DNA of 64,000 bases from SSC4 sp964443225 (GCA_964443225.1 CAYUCC010000018.1:1-64000), one strand, 5' to 3'. Numbered from the stretch's first letter, positions 35,673-45,260 are shown. Numbers and translations: made by a program. The notes: generated by a model from the sequence alone, not told the origin.

Positions 35673-36761
35673 ATGTTTGATAGATTGGGCGCCGTCGTCG
35701 ACCGTTACGCACAGTTGAATCAGCTGCTGGCCGATCCGAGCCTGTTCACCGATCCGCCGCGCGCGGCGGGGGTGGCGCAGGAACATGCCGAATTGAGCGA
35801 GTTGGTGCAGACCTACCAGCGCTACACGGCGGTGGTCGATCAGCTGGCCCAGACCGAAGAACTCCTCGCGACCGAATCCGATTCCGAATTGCTCGCCATG
35901 GCGCGTGAAGAAATCGACGGGTTGACCACCGAACGCGACCAGCTCGAGGTGACCTTGCAGCAGCTGCTGGTGCCCAAGGACCCGAACGACGAACGCAACG
36001 TGATCATCGAGGTTCGGGCGGGCACGGGTGGTGACGAGGCCGGCCTGTTCGCCGCCGACCTGTTTCGTATGTACAGCCGCTACGCCGAAGCCCAACGCTG
36101 GCCGGTGGAACTGCTGAGCGCCAACGAGTCGGGCATCGGCGGCTTCAAAGAAGTGATTTTTGAAGTACGCGGGCGCGGTGCTTACTCGCGTCTCAAGTAC
36201 GAAAGCGGCGTGCACCGCGTACAGCGGGTCCCGGAAACGGAATCGCAGGGCCGCATTCACACGTCCACAGCCACCGTGGCGGTCCTGCCCGAAATGGCCG
36301 AAGTGGAAGTGGAGATCAAATCCGAAGACGTGCGCATCGACGTGTTTCGCGCTGGCGGCCCCGGCGGCCAGAGCGTCAACACGACAGACTCTGCGGTGCG
36401 CATTACCCATCTGCCGACTGGATTGGTCGTGTCGTCGCAGGATCAGAAATCACAACTGCAGAACAAGATCAAGGGCATGCAAATCCTGCGCGCACGTCTG
36501 TATGATTTGGAACACAAACGCCAGCAGGATGCTGTCGACGCCAGCCGGCGCAGCCAGGTGGGGAGTGGTGAACGCGCCGAAAAGATCCGCACCTACAACT
36601 TTCCCCAGAACCGTGTGACCGACCACCGTATCGGAAAAACACTCTACCGGCTCGATACCGTGTTGGCAGGTGATCTGGACGAGTTCATCGGCGAGCTCAC
36701 CGCCGCCGACCAGGCCGAACGACTTCAGGCCGGTATGGCGGTCTCCGAGGAGGATGTCTGA
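35673..36761 (+). CDS. prfA: Peptide chain release factor 1
   Basis: 362 residues, full length. The catalytic GGQ is in AGGPGGQSVNTTDSAVRITHLP. The stop-codon-reading PxT tripeptide is PET in RVPETESQGRIH, which, with the UAG-type context, marks RF1 rather than RF2. It lies just before prmC, which methylates the GGQ glutamine. Weak Shine-Dalgarno. Confidence 0.96.
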   Translation: MFDRLGAVVDRYAQLNQLLADPSLFTDPPRAAGVAQEHAELSELVQTYQRYTAVVDQLAQTEELLATESDSELLAMAREEIDGLTTERDQLEVTLQQLLVPKDPNDERNVIIEVRAGTGGDEAGLFAADLFRMYSRYAEAQRWPVELLSANESGIGGFKEVIFEVRGRGAYSRLKYESGVHRVQRVPETESQGRIHTSTATVAVLPEMAEVEVEIKSEDVRIDVFRAGGPGGQSVNTTDSAVRITHLPTGLVVSSQDQKSQLQNKIKGMQILRARLYDLEHKRQQDAVDASRRSQVGSGERAEKIRTYNFPQNRVTDHRIGKTLYRLDTVLAGDLDEFIGELTAADQAERLQAGMAVSEEDV

Positions 36762-36853
36762 GCAGCAGATTGGCCCGTGGCAAAACAACCGCCCTGATTG
36801 GGTAATAAATCCATGATACGACGTCAACGACTTTCGACAGGAGGACTCTTCCC

Positions 36854-37876
36854 GTGATGCAGGTCAATGGCAGACCAGCAGTGTCCCAAGGACGGGACAA
36901 CGAAGGAAGTACACTATCCTATGCATTTGCCTGGCGGCTGGACTCCAGCAGCACCGTGGGTCGTGCCCTTGCCGCCGCCAATCAGCGGCTGCGCGGCTGC
37001 GGCGTGGATACGCCGCGCCTGGACGCCGAATTGTTACTGGCCCATGTCCTCGACACGGACCGTGTCTACCTCTACGCACACGCTGATCGTCCCCTCAGCG
37101 AAGAGGAGCGCACCCGTTACGAGCACCTGATCGAGCGCCGGCGCCGGCGTGAACCGGTGGCCTACCTGGTCGGCAGCCGGGCTTTTTATGGCCTCGATTT
37201 TGCCGTCGACTCCCGCGTGTTGGTTCCACGCCCAGAAACCGAGCTGCTCGTCGAAACCGCCATCTCTACCGTCGACATGATGAGCCAACGGGTCGCAGTG
37301 AATTACTCCCTGGGACGTGGCCGGAGCGGGCTGCGCCCCGCCTCGAATGGGTCGATGCCGCCGCTCGAAGCGGTTACCATCGCCGATATCGGCACCGGTT
37401 CGGGTGTCATTGCCATCAGCCTCGCGCGGCACTGCCCGTCGGCGTTGGTGTGGGCGAGCGACGTCTCGGCCGATGCCCTGGCCGTCGCCTATCACAACAT
37501 GCAGGTCCATGGTGTGGCCGACCGCATTCGCCTGGTGCACGGTTTTCTGCTCAACCCCATCCCCGAACCGGTTGACGTCATCACGGCGAACCTGCCCTAC
37601 ATCCCGACGCAAGACATCGACCGCCTGGCACCGGAGATCTCGCTGCACGAGCCGCGCCAGGCACTCGATGGCGGCTACTACGGACTGCAGCTGATTGGTG
37701 AGCTCCTGAACCAGGCGCCGCGCTATCTGCGGCCCGGCGGCGTCATTCTGCTGGAGATCGGCAGCGACCAGGGCGCAGTGACGGTGGGCCTGGCGCGTCG
37801 GGCATTCCCCAATGCCGAGGTGCGCCTGGTGCACGATTTTGCCGATCTCGACCGTTTGGTTGTCGTGCAAACGTGA
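36854..37876 (+). CDS. prmC: Release factor N5-glutamine methyltransferase PrmC
   Basis: About 340 residues. N-terminal helical substrate domain (GVDTPRLDAELLLAHVL, RRREPVAYLVGSRAFYGL), SAM motif VTIADIGTGSGVIAISLA and the catalytic NPPY replaced by NLPY in ITANLPYIPTQDI. LEPRQALDGG-type segment present as HEPRQALDGGYYGL. A linker of about 25 residues lies before motif I. A strong AGGAGGA (36839-36845) serves either GTG 36854 or ATG 36857. It modifies the GGQ of PrfA, encoded upstream. Confidence 0.93.
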   Translation: MMQVNGRPAVSQGRDNEGSTLSYAFAWRLDSSSTVGRALAAANQRLRGCGVDTPRLDAELLLAHVLDTDRVYLYAHADRPLSEEERTRYEHLIERRRRREPVAYLVGSRAFYGLDFAVDSRVLVPRPETELLVETAISTVDMMSQRVAVNYSLGRGRSGLRPASNGSMPPLEAVTIADIGTGSGVIAISLARHCPSALVWASDVSADALAVAYHNMQVHGVADRIRLVHGFLLNPIPEPVDVITANLPYIPTQDIDRLAPEISLHEPRQALDGGYYGLQLIGELLNQAPRYLRPGGVILLEIGSDQGAVTVGLARRAFPNAEVRLVHDFADLDRLVVVQT

Positions 37877-38676
37877 CGATTCGCCTGGTTGCGCTCGACG
37901 TCGACGGCACGCTGGTCGATACCGACATGGTGGTATCGACCCGTTTGCGCCATGCCATTGCGGCTGCGCAGGCCCAGGGTGTGATCTTCACCCTGGCCAC
38001 GGGCCGCGGGCCACGGTCGATCGCTCCCTTCGTGCAGGACCTCGGTTTTTCGGCACCTCAGATCTGTTATCAGGGCGGACTCATCTACGACGTGCAGCGC
38101 GCACAGGTACTCCATCGGGCTGTGCTGTCACCTGACCTGGTGCTCGAGGCCATCCACTGGGCCCGCGCCGAACACGACGATATCTCGGTCTACATCGATG
38201 GCCAGATCTACCTGGAGTCTTGGCACCACCCACGCGCCTTCTACGACCAATGGTTTGGGCTGCCCATGCACCAGGTCCCAGATCTGACTGAGACCCTGAC
38301 CGAGGACCCAGAAAAAGTGCTGTTCACCGCCGAACCGGAGGTTGCCACCCAAGTCCATGCGGCGTTGACACACCACTTCGGTGACCGGCTGCAGGTCCTG
38401 CGCACCCACGACCTGTTCGTGGAGCTGGTACCCAACGGCACCTCGAAAGGACAAGCCCTGGCCTGGCTGGCCGGTGAACATGATATCGAACGATCGCAGG
38501 TGATGGCGGTGGGTGACTCGGAGAACGACGTGAGCATGGTGGCGTGGGCTGGCCTGGGCGTGGCGATGGGCAACGCCGCTGCCGACGTGAAAGCAGTGGC
38601 CGATTGGATTGCCCCACCCATTCAGGAAGACGGTGCCGCCGTGGCGCTGGAACGTTTTGTTTTGCGGATGGTTTGA
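37873..38676 (+). CDS. Cof-type HAD-IIB phosphatase
   Basis: 267 residues, HAD superfamily. Motif I is ALDVDGTLVDTD (both Asp present), the C2B cap lies in the middle, and motif IV is VMAVGDSENDVSMVAWAGLGVAMGNA. It dephosphorylates sugar phosphates or nucleotides in general. GTG start overlaps the prmC stop (GTGA), and its stop overlaps the next ATG. Confidence 0.9.
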   Translation: MTIRLVALDVDGTLVDTDMVVSTRLRHAIAAAQAQGVIFTLATGRGPRSIAPFVQDLGFSAPQICYQGGLIYDVQRAQVLHRAVLSPDLVLEAIHWARAEHDDISVYIDGQIYLESWHHPRAFYDQWFGLPMHQVPDLTETLTEDPEKVLFTAEPEVATQVHAALTHHFGDRLQVLRTHDLFVELVPNGTSKGQALAWLAGEHDIERSQVMAVGDSENDVSMVAWAGLGVAMGNAAADVKAVADWIAPPIQEDGAAVALERFVLRMV

Positions 38677-39311
38677 TGCACACGGAAGTTCTGCGGGTCG
38701 ACACCCCAGGTACCCTGAACCGCGCCGTGGCCGTGTTACGTGCGGGCGGTCTGCTTGCATTTCCGACGGACACCGTTTACGGCATCGGCGCCGATGCGGC
38801 CAACGATGCCGCGGTGAGCCGCCTGTACCAGGCCAAACTGCGTCCCGCCGGCAAAGCCATCCCGCTGCTGCTGGGTGATGCGACCGACCTGGATGCGCTG
38901 GCACAACACCTGCCGGAGGTCACCACCCGTCTGATCGCGGCATTCTGGCCGGGTGCCCTTACCCTGGTGATCCAACGCAGCGCCACGGTGAGCGCTGTCG
39001 TCGCCGCGGGTGGTTCCACGGTGGCGGTGCGTCTTCCCAATCACCCCATTCCGCGTGCCCTGGCGCGCGCCCTTGGTGGTGCGCTGGCCGTCACCAGCGC
39101 CAATTTATCTGGATCGCACGAGGCCGTTACGGCGGCTGAGGTATTGGATCAGCTGGCAGGGCGCATCGATCTGATCCTGGATGGCGGTACCTGTCACGGC
39201 GGGGTGGCGTCGACTGTGCTCGACGTGACCACAAAACCACCCACGATCGTGCGTGCCGGTGCACTGGACGCCGGTTTGCTGCAGCGTATCCTGGATCGAT
39301 CTGTCCGCTGA
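38676..39311 (+). CDS. tsaC: L-threonylcarbamoyladenylate synthase (Sua5/YrdC/TsaC)
   Basis: 211 residues. It makes threonylcarbamoyl-AMP for t6A37 of ANN-decoding tRNAs. Signatures: GGLLAFPTDTVYGIGADA, YQAKLRPAGKAIPLLLG (the K-x-R-x-x-x-K/P type binding loop), FWPGALTLVI and SANLSGSHEAVTA. Short form without the Sua5 C-terminal domain. ATG overlaps the HAD stop (TGATG) and its own stop overlaps the next gene. Confidence 0.93.
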   Translation: MHTEVLRVDTPGTLNRAVAVLRAGGLLAFPTDTVYGIGADAANDAAVSRLYQAKLRPAGKAIPLLLGDATDLDALAQHLPEVTTRLIAAFWPGALTLVIQRSATVSAVVAAGGSTVAVRLPNHPIPRALARALGGALAVTSANLSGSHEAVTAAEVLDQLAGRIDLILDGGTCHGGVASTVLDVTTKPPTIVRAGALDAGLLQRILDRSVR

Positions 39312-40453
39312 TGTCGTCATCGGTGATCGGTATCGATGCCAGCCGCGCCGTTCGCCCCGCTGACCAGCGCACCGGCACCGAACAGTATGCGCGACAGCTG
39401 ATTCAGCACCTGGCACCGCTGCTCGCCCAGCACCGGCCGCCGCGTGCGCTGCGCCTCTACAGCGATGCACCGCCTGATCCCGATCTGCGGATCACGCCGG
39501 CCAGCTGGCGCATCATGCCCTTTCGGCGTTTATGGACCCACCTGCGGCTGAGCACCGAGATGGCGCTGCACCCGCCGTCGGTCCTGTTCGTGCCGGCGCA
39601 CGTGCTGCCACTCTGGCGCCCGGCACGTACGCTGGTCACCGTACACGACCTGGGATACCTGCACTTCCCCGGTGCACATCCCACCCTACAGCGCCGCTAC
39701 CTGGCCTGGTCCACGCGCTGGAACGCCCGCGTGGCGACACGCGTGCTGGCCGATTCCCAGGCCACGGCGCACGACCTGGTGCATTACCTGGGTACGCCTG
39801 CCGCGAAGATTCGTGTCGTCTACCCCGGTTTCGACGTGCCGCGGGAACAGACCAACACACTCGCGTTGGATGACGTGTGGCAGCGTTACAAAGTGCAGCC
39901 GCCATACGTCTTGGTTGTCGGCACATTGCAGCCGCGCAAGAACCTCGGCCGCCTGGCGCATGCCTTCCGGCAGGTGCTGGCCGCCTGGCCGGGTGGTGGC
40001 TCACCGCCGCAGCTGGTGCTGGCCGGCCGGCCCGGCTGGTTGTCTGAACAGGTATTGTCCGACATCGCGAGCGCCGGTTTGGGCGATGCCGTGCGGCTGA
40101 CCGGCTACGTGCCGGCGGCCGATCTGTCGGCGCTGCTGGCCGGGGCCGCGGTCCTGGCGTTTCCATCGTTGTACGAAGGGTTTGGTTTTCCGATTCTCGA
40201 GGCCCAGGCGGCCGGTGTGCCCGTGATGACGTCGAATACGTCGTCTTGCCCAGAAGTGGCGGGCGACGGCGCGCAGCTGGTCGATCCACTCGATGTCGCC
40301 GGCATGGCCGCCGGGCTGCATCGTCTTTTGAGCGACGCGGCCCTGCGGGACCGGCTCGTGCAGCGGGGCAGGGAGAATATTCTGCGCTTTTCCTGGGAAC
40401 ATGCAGCGCGGCAGGTGTTGGAGGTATTGAATGAGCTCCTCGCAGGAAACTGA
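39311..40453 (+). CDS. GT4-family glycosyltransferase
   Basis: 380 residues, GT-B fold. N-terminal GIDASRAVRPADQRTGTEQYARQL, middle VYPGFDVP and VVGTLQPRKNLGRLAHAF, C-terminal donor-site Ex7E in YEGFGFPILEAQAAGVPVM and SSCPEVAGDGAQLVDP. It transfers a sugar from a nucleotide donor to a surface glycan or lipid carrier. It opens a run of overlapping surface genes that ends with murJ. Confidence 0.9.
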   Translation: MSSSVIGIDASRAVRPADQRTGTEQYARQLIQHLAPLLAQHRPPRALRLYSDAPPDPDLRITPASWRIMPFRRLWTHLRLSTEMALHPPSVLFVPAHVLPLWRPARTLVTVHDLGYLHFPGAHPTLQRRYLAWSTRWNARVATRVLADSQATAHDLVHYLGTPAAKIRVVYPGFDVPREQTNTLALDDVWQRYKVQPPYVLVVGTLQPRKNLGRLAHAFRQVLAAWPGGGSPPQLVLAGRPGWLSEQVLSDIASAGLGDAVRLTGYVPAADLSALLAGAAVLAFPSLYEGFGFPILEAQAAGVPVMTSNTSSCPEVAGDGAQLVDPLDVAGMAAGLHRLLSDAALRDRLVQRGRENILRFSWEHAARQVLEVLNELLAGN

Positions 40454-41240
40454 CGTGACGGCTGCAACCACGAGCATTGCGTTCGACCGCGCGGCGTCGT
40501 TCTACGATCGCACCCGCAGCCTCTCACCCGCCGATGCGGCGGCACTGACCACCGCGTTGATACGCGAAACGCGCGCGACCGCAGCGTCGCGCCTACTCGA
40601 ACTCGGTATTGGCACGGGACGCATTGCCGCGCCACTCATCGAGCACGGACTGCACGTCACCGGCATCGACCTGGCACGCCCCATGCTCGACGTCCTGCGG
40701 CAGAACCATGGCCGGGTGCCGGTCGCCATCGGGGACGTGACCCACCTGCCGTTTGCGGGCCGCAGTTTCGACGTGGTATTGGCCTTTCACGTGCTGCACC
40801 TGGTGCCGACCTGGCAGACGGTGCTGCACGAGGTGGCGCGCGTAGTGCGGCCGGGTGGCCGCTTTGTGCACAGCACCCATTGGCGCGATGCTGGTTCAGC
40901 CAACATGCGGCTGCGCCAACACTGGCGTACCATACTGCTGGCGCAGGGGGTCGACGTCTCGCGCCCCGGAACGCGCGATGAAGACCAGATTGGAGCGGTA
41001 TTGAGCGGCCTGGGGGCACAGGGCCAACGGGTGGAGGTGGCGCAGGGCACCGAAACAACGACAGTGCGCGAGATCCTGGCGCGAATGGCGGCGCGCATCT
41101 GGTCCGACACCTGGCTGGTACCGGACGATCTTTTCCCGCCGGCCCTGGCCGAGCTGACCCAGTGGGCCGCGACCGAGTTCGACCTGGATGCACCGCAGGC
41201 CGAAGAATACCGCCTCGGTTTCGTTGTTTATGGGTGGTGA
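40431..41240 (+). CDS. Class I SAM-dependent methyltransferase in glycan operon
   Basis: 269 residues. Motif I LLELGIGTGRIAAPL, VTGIDLARPMLDVL, and motif IV FDVVLAFHVLHLV then VVRPGGRFVHSTHW. It overlaps the GT4 gene by 23 bp. Placed between two glycosyltransferase genes it may methylate a sugar or carrier, but sequence gives no substrate. Confidence 0.85.
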   Translation: MSSSQETDVTAATTSIAFDRAASFYDRTRSLSPADAAALTTALIRETRATAASRLLELGIGTGRIAAPLIEHGLHVTGIDLARPMLDVLRQNHGRVPVAIGDVTHLPFAGRSFDVVLAFHVLHLVPTWQTVLHEVARVVRPGGRFVHSTHWRDAGSANMRLRQHWRTILLAQGVDVSRPGTRDEDQIGAVLSGLGAQGQRVEVAQGTETTTVREILARMAARIWSDTWLVPDDLFPPALAELTQWAATEFDLDAPQAEEYRLGFVVYGW

Positions 41241-41250
41241 GGACACGGCA

Positions 41251-41994
41251 GTGCGGTCGATCACGATTTTGGGCGTGCGTGTCGACGCCCTCAGCTGGGA
41301 GATGTTCGATGCCTGCGTCGCCGAATTTGTCGCGGGTGGCACGCCTCACCAGGCGGTGACGGTCAACCCCGAATTCATCATGGCCGCGCAGCGCAACGCG
41401 GCGTTTCGGCGGGTGCTGAACCAGGCCGACCTGGCGCTGGCCGACGGTTGGGGTGTGCAGGCGGCGGCGCGTCTGCTGGGCCAGCGTCTGCCGGTGCGCG
41501 TGACGGGTGCCGACGGTGTACCACGGTTGGCCGCCCTGGCGGCGGCGCGGGGTTGGCGGGTGTACCTTCTGGGTGCGGCACCGGGGGTTGCAGTGCGCGC
41601 CGCCCAGGTTTTGCAGGCACGCCATCCAGCGCTGCATGTGGTGGGCACCTACGCCGGCAGCCCGCACCCGGCCGACGAGGATCTGATCGCGGAGCAGATC
41701 ACGGCGGCACAGCCAGACATCCTGTTCGTGGCCTACGGCGCACCGGCGCAAGATCTGTGGATTGCGCGCAACCAGGAGCGGCTGCGTATCCCGTTTGCCA
41801 TGGGTGTCGGCGGCGCACTCGATTTTGTAGCCGGCGTGCGGCGCCGCGCACCGCGGTGGGTGCAGCGTGCATACCTGGAATGGCTGTACCGGCTGCTGCA
41901 GGAACCCTGGCGCTGGCGGCGCCAGCTGGCACTACCCCGTTTTGCGGCTGCCGTGCTGGGACAGGCCTGGCGCGAATGGCAGCAAGGGAGATGA
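41251..41994 (+). CDS. WecG/TagA/CpsF-family glycosyltransferase (GT26)
   Basis: About 247 residues. Signatures: VTVNPEFIMAAQRN, LNQADLALADGWGVQAAARL, RVTGADGVPRLAALAAARGW, YLLGAAPGVA and PDILFVAYGAPAQDLWI, ending GVGGALDFVAGVRRRAPRWVQ. The family adds ManNAc or ManNAcA to undecaprenyl-linked GlcNAc, or acts alike on other carriers. GTG 41251 is preferred (GGTGAGGA 7 nt upstream); ATG 41230 in frame lacks a Shine-Dalgarno. Confidence 0.9.
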   Translation: MRSITILGVRVDALSWEMFDACVAEFVAGGTPHQAVTVNPEFIMAAQRNAAFRRVLNQADLALADGWGVQAAARLLGQRLPVRVTGADGVPRLAALAAARGWRVYLLGAAPGVAVRAAQVLQARHPALHVVGTYAGSPHPADEDLIAEQITAAQPDILFVAYGAPAQDLWIARNQERLRIPFAMGVGGALDFVAGVRRRAPRWVQRAYLEWLYRLLQEPWRWRRQLALPRFAAAVLGQAWREWQQGR

Positions 41995-41998
41995 CACT

Positions 41999-42994
41999 GT
42001 GACCGCAGCGGAGATTGCCGCCCTGGTGGCGCGCCTGGCCGGCCGCCGTATCCTCGTGGTCGGTGACCTGTGCCTGGACGAGTACCTGATCGGCACCGCA
42101 ACCCGTCTCAGCCGTGAAGCGCCGGTGCCGGTGCTCGAATGGCGCGAGCGCCGCGTGCTTCCCGGCGCCGCCGCCAACCCGGCACACAACGTCGTGGCCC
42201 TGGGATCGCAGGTGGTGACGACGGGTGTCATTGGCGCAGATGCAGCGGGCGAAACACTCCTGACTGAACTGCAGCGCCTGTCTATTGGCACCGACGGCGT
42301 GGTCGTGGATGCAGCGCGCCCCACCACGACCAAAACCCGCGTCGTGGCGCAGGGGGCGCAGCGGTTTCCGCAGCACCTGGCACGCATCGACCGGCTGGAT
42401 CGGCGCCCCTACGATGACGTTTTGATCCGGCAGTTGTGCCAACACATCCACCGCCTGGCCGCCACGGTAGACGCCATCCTGGTTTCCGACTATCGCGGCG
42501 GGGTAGTCAACCGTGACGTCGTTGCGGCAATCCAGGATGCCGCGCGGGTCCACGGTCTGTTGACGGCAGTCGATTCGCAGGGCGAACTGGACAAGTTCAA
42601 AGGGTTTGGCCTGGTCCGCTGCAATGCACTGGAAGCCGCCGCCCAGGTGGGGTGGCCGCTGGCGACAGACGCCGACAGCGAGCGTGCGCTGGTGCGCTTA
42701 CAGAAGGAGCTCACCGTCCGCCGGTTGGTTGTCACCCGCGGCGCCGAGGGGGTGAGCATTCTGGCGCAGGGTGGCGTGGCCCAACACCTGGCGGCGTTCA
42801 ATCGCGAAGAGGTGTACGACGTGACCGGTGCCGGCGACACCGTGAGTGCCGTGTTGGTATTGGCCCTGTGCGCGGGAATCGACCTGCGCACGGCGGCGCA
42901 TCTGGCCATGGCGGCGGCGGGTCTGGTCGTGCGACGGTTGGGCAATGCCGTCGTTACACCGGCCGAGCTGGTCGATGCCCTGGCAGGAACGTAA
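41999..42994 (+). CDS. rfaE1: Heptose 7-phosphate kinase homologue (RfaE domain I)
   Basis: 331 residues, PfkB fold. The RfaE/HldE signature region reads ILVVGDLCLDEYLIG, RLSREAPVPVLEW and PGAAANPAHNVVALG, and the catalytic loop DVTGAGDTVSAVLVLAL. It would phosphorylate D-glycero-D-manno-heptose 7-phosphate at C1. GTG start with AAGGGAG upstream. The adenylyltransferase half is a separate gene 14 bp downstream, so the split form is used. Confidence 0.88.
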   Translation: MTAAEIAALVARLAGRRILVVGDLCLDEYLIGTATRLSREAPVPVLEWRERRVLPGAAANPAHNVVALGSQVVTTGVIGADAAGETLLTELQRLSIGTDGVVVDAARPTTTKTRVVAQGAQRFPQHLARIDRLDRRPYDDVLIRQLCQHIHRLAATVDAILVSDYRGGVVNRDVVAAIQDAARVHGLLTAVDSQGELDKFKGFGLVRCNALEAAAQVGWPLATDADSERALVRLQKELTVRRLVVTRGAEGVSILAQGGVAQHLAAFNREEVYDVTGAGDTVSAVLVLALCAGIDLRTAAHLAMAAAGLVVRRLGNAVVTPAELVDALAGT

Positions 42995-43008
42995 CTGCGG
43001 AGGCAACG

Positions 43009-43557
43009 GTGAGCGAACACACGGCGGGGCAGGTGGTTGACCTGGCGGAGGCAAGGCGGCAGATCGACGCCTGGCGGTCGGCCAAACAGCGCATCGTCTT
43101 GACGAACGGGCACTTCGACCTGCTGCACCTGGGGCACGTCGACTACCTGCAGCGAGCCGCCGCCCTCGGTGACGCCCTCGTCGTCGGTGTCAACAGCGAT
43201 GCTTCGACCCGTGCCTTGAAGGGGCCACACCGCCCCCTCGTACCGGACCAGGAACGGGCTGCCGTCCTGGCGGCGTTGGCCTGCGTGGACCTGGTCGTCA
43301 TCTTCGACGAACTGACAGCCGACCAGCTGGTGCGCGAATTGGCGCCGGAGATTTATGTCAAAGGCGGTGACTGGGATCCCACGGGTGCTGCGGCGCAGAT
43401 GTCACTAACCGGGGAGCCGCCGGAAGCCCGTGTGGTACGAACGTACGGAGGTGACGTTCGTTACCTGCCTTATCTGGCCGGCCATTCGACCTCCGCCTTG
43501 ATTGCGACCATTGTGTCACGGTACGCCGCCCGGGCCGCGAGCCTGGAAACCGACTGA
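43009..43557 (+). CDS. rfaE2: Heptose 1-phosphate adenylyltransferase homologue (RfaE domain II)
   Basis: 182 residues, nucleotidyltransferase fold. HxGH motif is in TNGHFDLLHLGHVDYLQRA, followed by VVGVNSDASTRALKGPHRP and VKGGDWDPTG. It would form ADP-heptose from the kinase product. GTG start 5 nt after GGAGG (42999-43003). gmhA and gmhB, which make and trim the heptose phosphates, are not in the window. Confidence 0.9.
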   Translation: MSEHTAGQVVDLAEARRQIDAWRSAKQRIVLTNGHFDLLHLGHVDYLQRAAALGDALVVGVNSDASTRALKGPHRPLVPDQERAAVLAALACVDLVVIFDELTADQLVRELAPEIYVKGGDWDPTGAAAQMSLTGEPPEARVVRTYGGDVRYLPYLAGHSTSALIATIVSRYAARAASLETD

Positions 43558-43579
43558 AGACACGACGAAAGCCGGTCTC

Positions 43580-45235
43580 GTGAGTACGAGCAGTCCAGAA
43601 TTCGACCAAGACCTAGCCCTCTCCGATCCGCCCGATGCCGCGGTGTCGCCCACCATGTCGGTGGCAGCCACCCGCGAGGAGGGTGGAGTCGCCCGTTCCG
43701 CCGGGATACTGGCCATTGGCAACGTCCTCAGCCGCACCCTTGGCCTGCTGCGCGAAACGATCATTTCCTACCTGTTTGGTGCGTCGGGCGAGCTGAGCGC
43801 GTTCATCCTGGCGGCGCGCGTGCCCACCATGATTTACGATTTTCTCGTCGGTGGTTTGTTGAGCGCAGCGCTGGTACCGGTGTTCAGCGATTACGCACGG
43901 CCAGAACATCGCGCCCAGCTCTGGCGGGTGGTCAGCGCCGTCCTGAGCGCCGTCGGGCTCGGCATGGCAATTTTGATGATCCTGCTCGAGATCTTCGCCT
44001 GGCCGGTGGCACGGTTGATTGGGGGTGGCTTCGACGAACACCTGGTGAACGTGGTGGCGCAGTCGCTGCGTATCATGGGGCCGGCGGTGTTCTTTTTTGG
44101 CGTAACCGGTATCGTGACCGGTCTGCTCTATGCGCTGAAGTCATTCACGTATCCGGCGATGGCGGCGGCAGTGTTCAATCTCGGTATCGTGGTGTGTGCG
44201 CCGCTTTTGAGTCCCTGGCTCGGCATTTACAGTCTGCCGATTGGCGTAACGGTGGGGAGCCTGGCGCAGCTGCTTCTGCTGCTGCCCGCCCTGCGTCGTA
44301 CCGGCGTGGGTCTGCGGCTTGTCTGGGGGCACCCTGCCCTGCGGCGGATTCTGATCCTCTACCTACCCGTGAGTGTCAGTCTGCTGGTCGGCCAGCTGCA
44401 GGTCCTGGTGGATGCAAACCTGGTTTCACGCACAGGCCCAGAGAGTGCCTCGTGGATGCGGTATGCGACCACCCTGATCCAGTTTCCGCTGGGTCTGGTG
44501 CCGGTGGCGGTGTCGCTGGCGGCCCTGCCGACCCTCTCCCAACACGCGGCGGCGGCGCGGTGGCCGGCGTACCGGACCACTTTTGCCCGCGGGCTGCGGC
44601 TGGTGCTGGTGCTGTTGGTGCCTTCGATCGTGGGGCTGTACATCCTGGCCGAGCCGATCGTACGGTTGCTCTTTCAGCATGGTTACTTCGTGGCCTACGA
44701 CACGGTGTGGACAGCGCGTGCGCTTCATCTGTACCTGCTGGGGCTTGGTTTTGCCGGCGTCGACTTTTTGCTGAACTATGCGTTCTACGCGCGGCAAAAC
44801 ACATGGACCCCGGCAATCGTCGGGATCATGGCCGTGGGTGTCTACCTGGTTGTGGCGTTGGCACTCCTGGAGCCTCTCGGTTTTTTGGGTCTGGTATTGG
44901 CCGACTCGGCCAAACACATTGCGCACGCCTGTGTGATGTGGGTGCTCATGATCCGTGCCACCGGATCGTTACGTGGCCAGGGACTGCGTGGAACGTTGTG
45001 GAAATGCGCGCTGGCCAGTGGTGTCATGGCGGGCGTGTTGTGGCTGGCGACCCAGTGGCTGGTGGACAGTCTGCCAGGGTCGTTGGTCGGGCGCGTCCTG
45101 GTTGTGGTTGCCGCGGTCGTGATCGGCGGTTCGGTGTATGTGGGCAGCCTATGGCTGCTGCGTGTCGAGGAAGTCGCGCTGATTTTGAACATCGTGCGCA
45201 GCCGGCTGCGTAGAGTTGGTTTTGGACGGAGTTGA
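43580..45235 (+). CDS. murJ: Lipid II flippase MurJ
   Basis: About 551 residues, MOP-exporter fold with some fourteen hydrophobic segments. N-terminal region GVARSAGILAIGNVLSRTLGLLRETIISYLFG and AFILAARVPTMIYDFLVGGLLSAALVPVF are typical. It flips lipid II, or in a paralogue another lipid-linked glycan. It follows the heptose and glycosyltransferase genes by 22 bp, so a paralogue dedicated to that glycan is possible. GTG 43580 is chosen; the alternative is ATG 43655. Confidence 0.88.
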   Translation: MSTSSPEFDQDLALSDPPDAAVSPTMSVAATREEGGVARSAGILAIGNVLSRTLGLLRETIISYLFGASGELSAFILAARVPTMIYDFLVGGLLSAALVPVFSDYARPEHRAQLWRVVSAVLSAVGLGMAILMILLEIFAWPVARLIGGGFDEHLVNVVAQSLRIMGPAVFFFGVTGIVTGLLYALKSFTYPAMAAAVFNLGIVVCAPLLSPWLGIYSLPIGVTVGSLAQLLLLLPALRRTGVGLRLVWGHPALRRILILYLPVSVSLLVGQLQVLVDANLVSRTGPESASWMRYATTLIQFPLGLVPVAVSLAALPTLSQHAAAARWPAYRTTFARGLRLVLVLLVPSIVGLYILAEPIVRLLFQHGYFVAYDTVWTARALHLYLLGLGFAGVDFLLNYAFYARQNTWTPAIVGIMAVGVYLVVALALLEPLGFLGLVLADSAKHIAHACVMWVLMIRATGSLRGQGLRGTLWKCALASGVMAGVLWLATQWLVDSLPGSLVGRVLVVVAAVVIGGSVYVGSLWLLRVEEVALILNIVRSRLRRVGFGRS

Positions 45236-45260
45236 CGAACCGATGGACTGGATGTATAAT
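45232..45260 (+). promoter_or_regulatory. Promoter of small membrane protein gene, overlapping murJ stop
   Basis: TTGACG at 45232-45237 and TATAAT at 45255-45260, spacing 17 bp. The -35 box contains the murJ stop codon (45233-45235). Confidence 0.7.

Noticed and set aside
36762..36853. Separate promoter for prmC
   Set aside because: No paired -35/-10 hexamers stand out; only a strong Shine-Dalgarno is present, so read-through from prfA is assumed.
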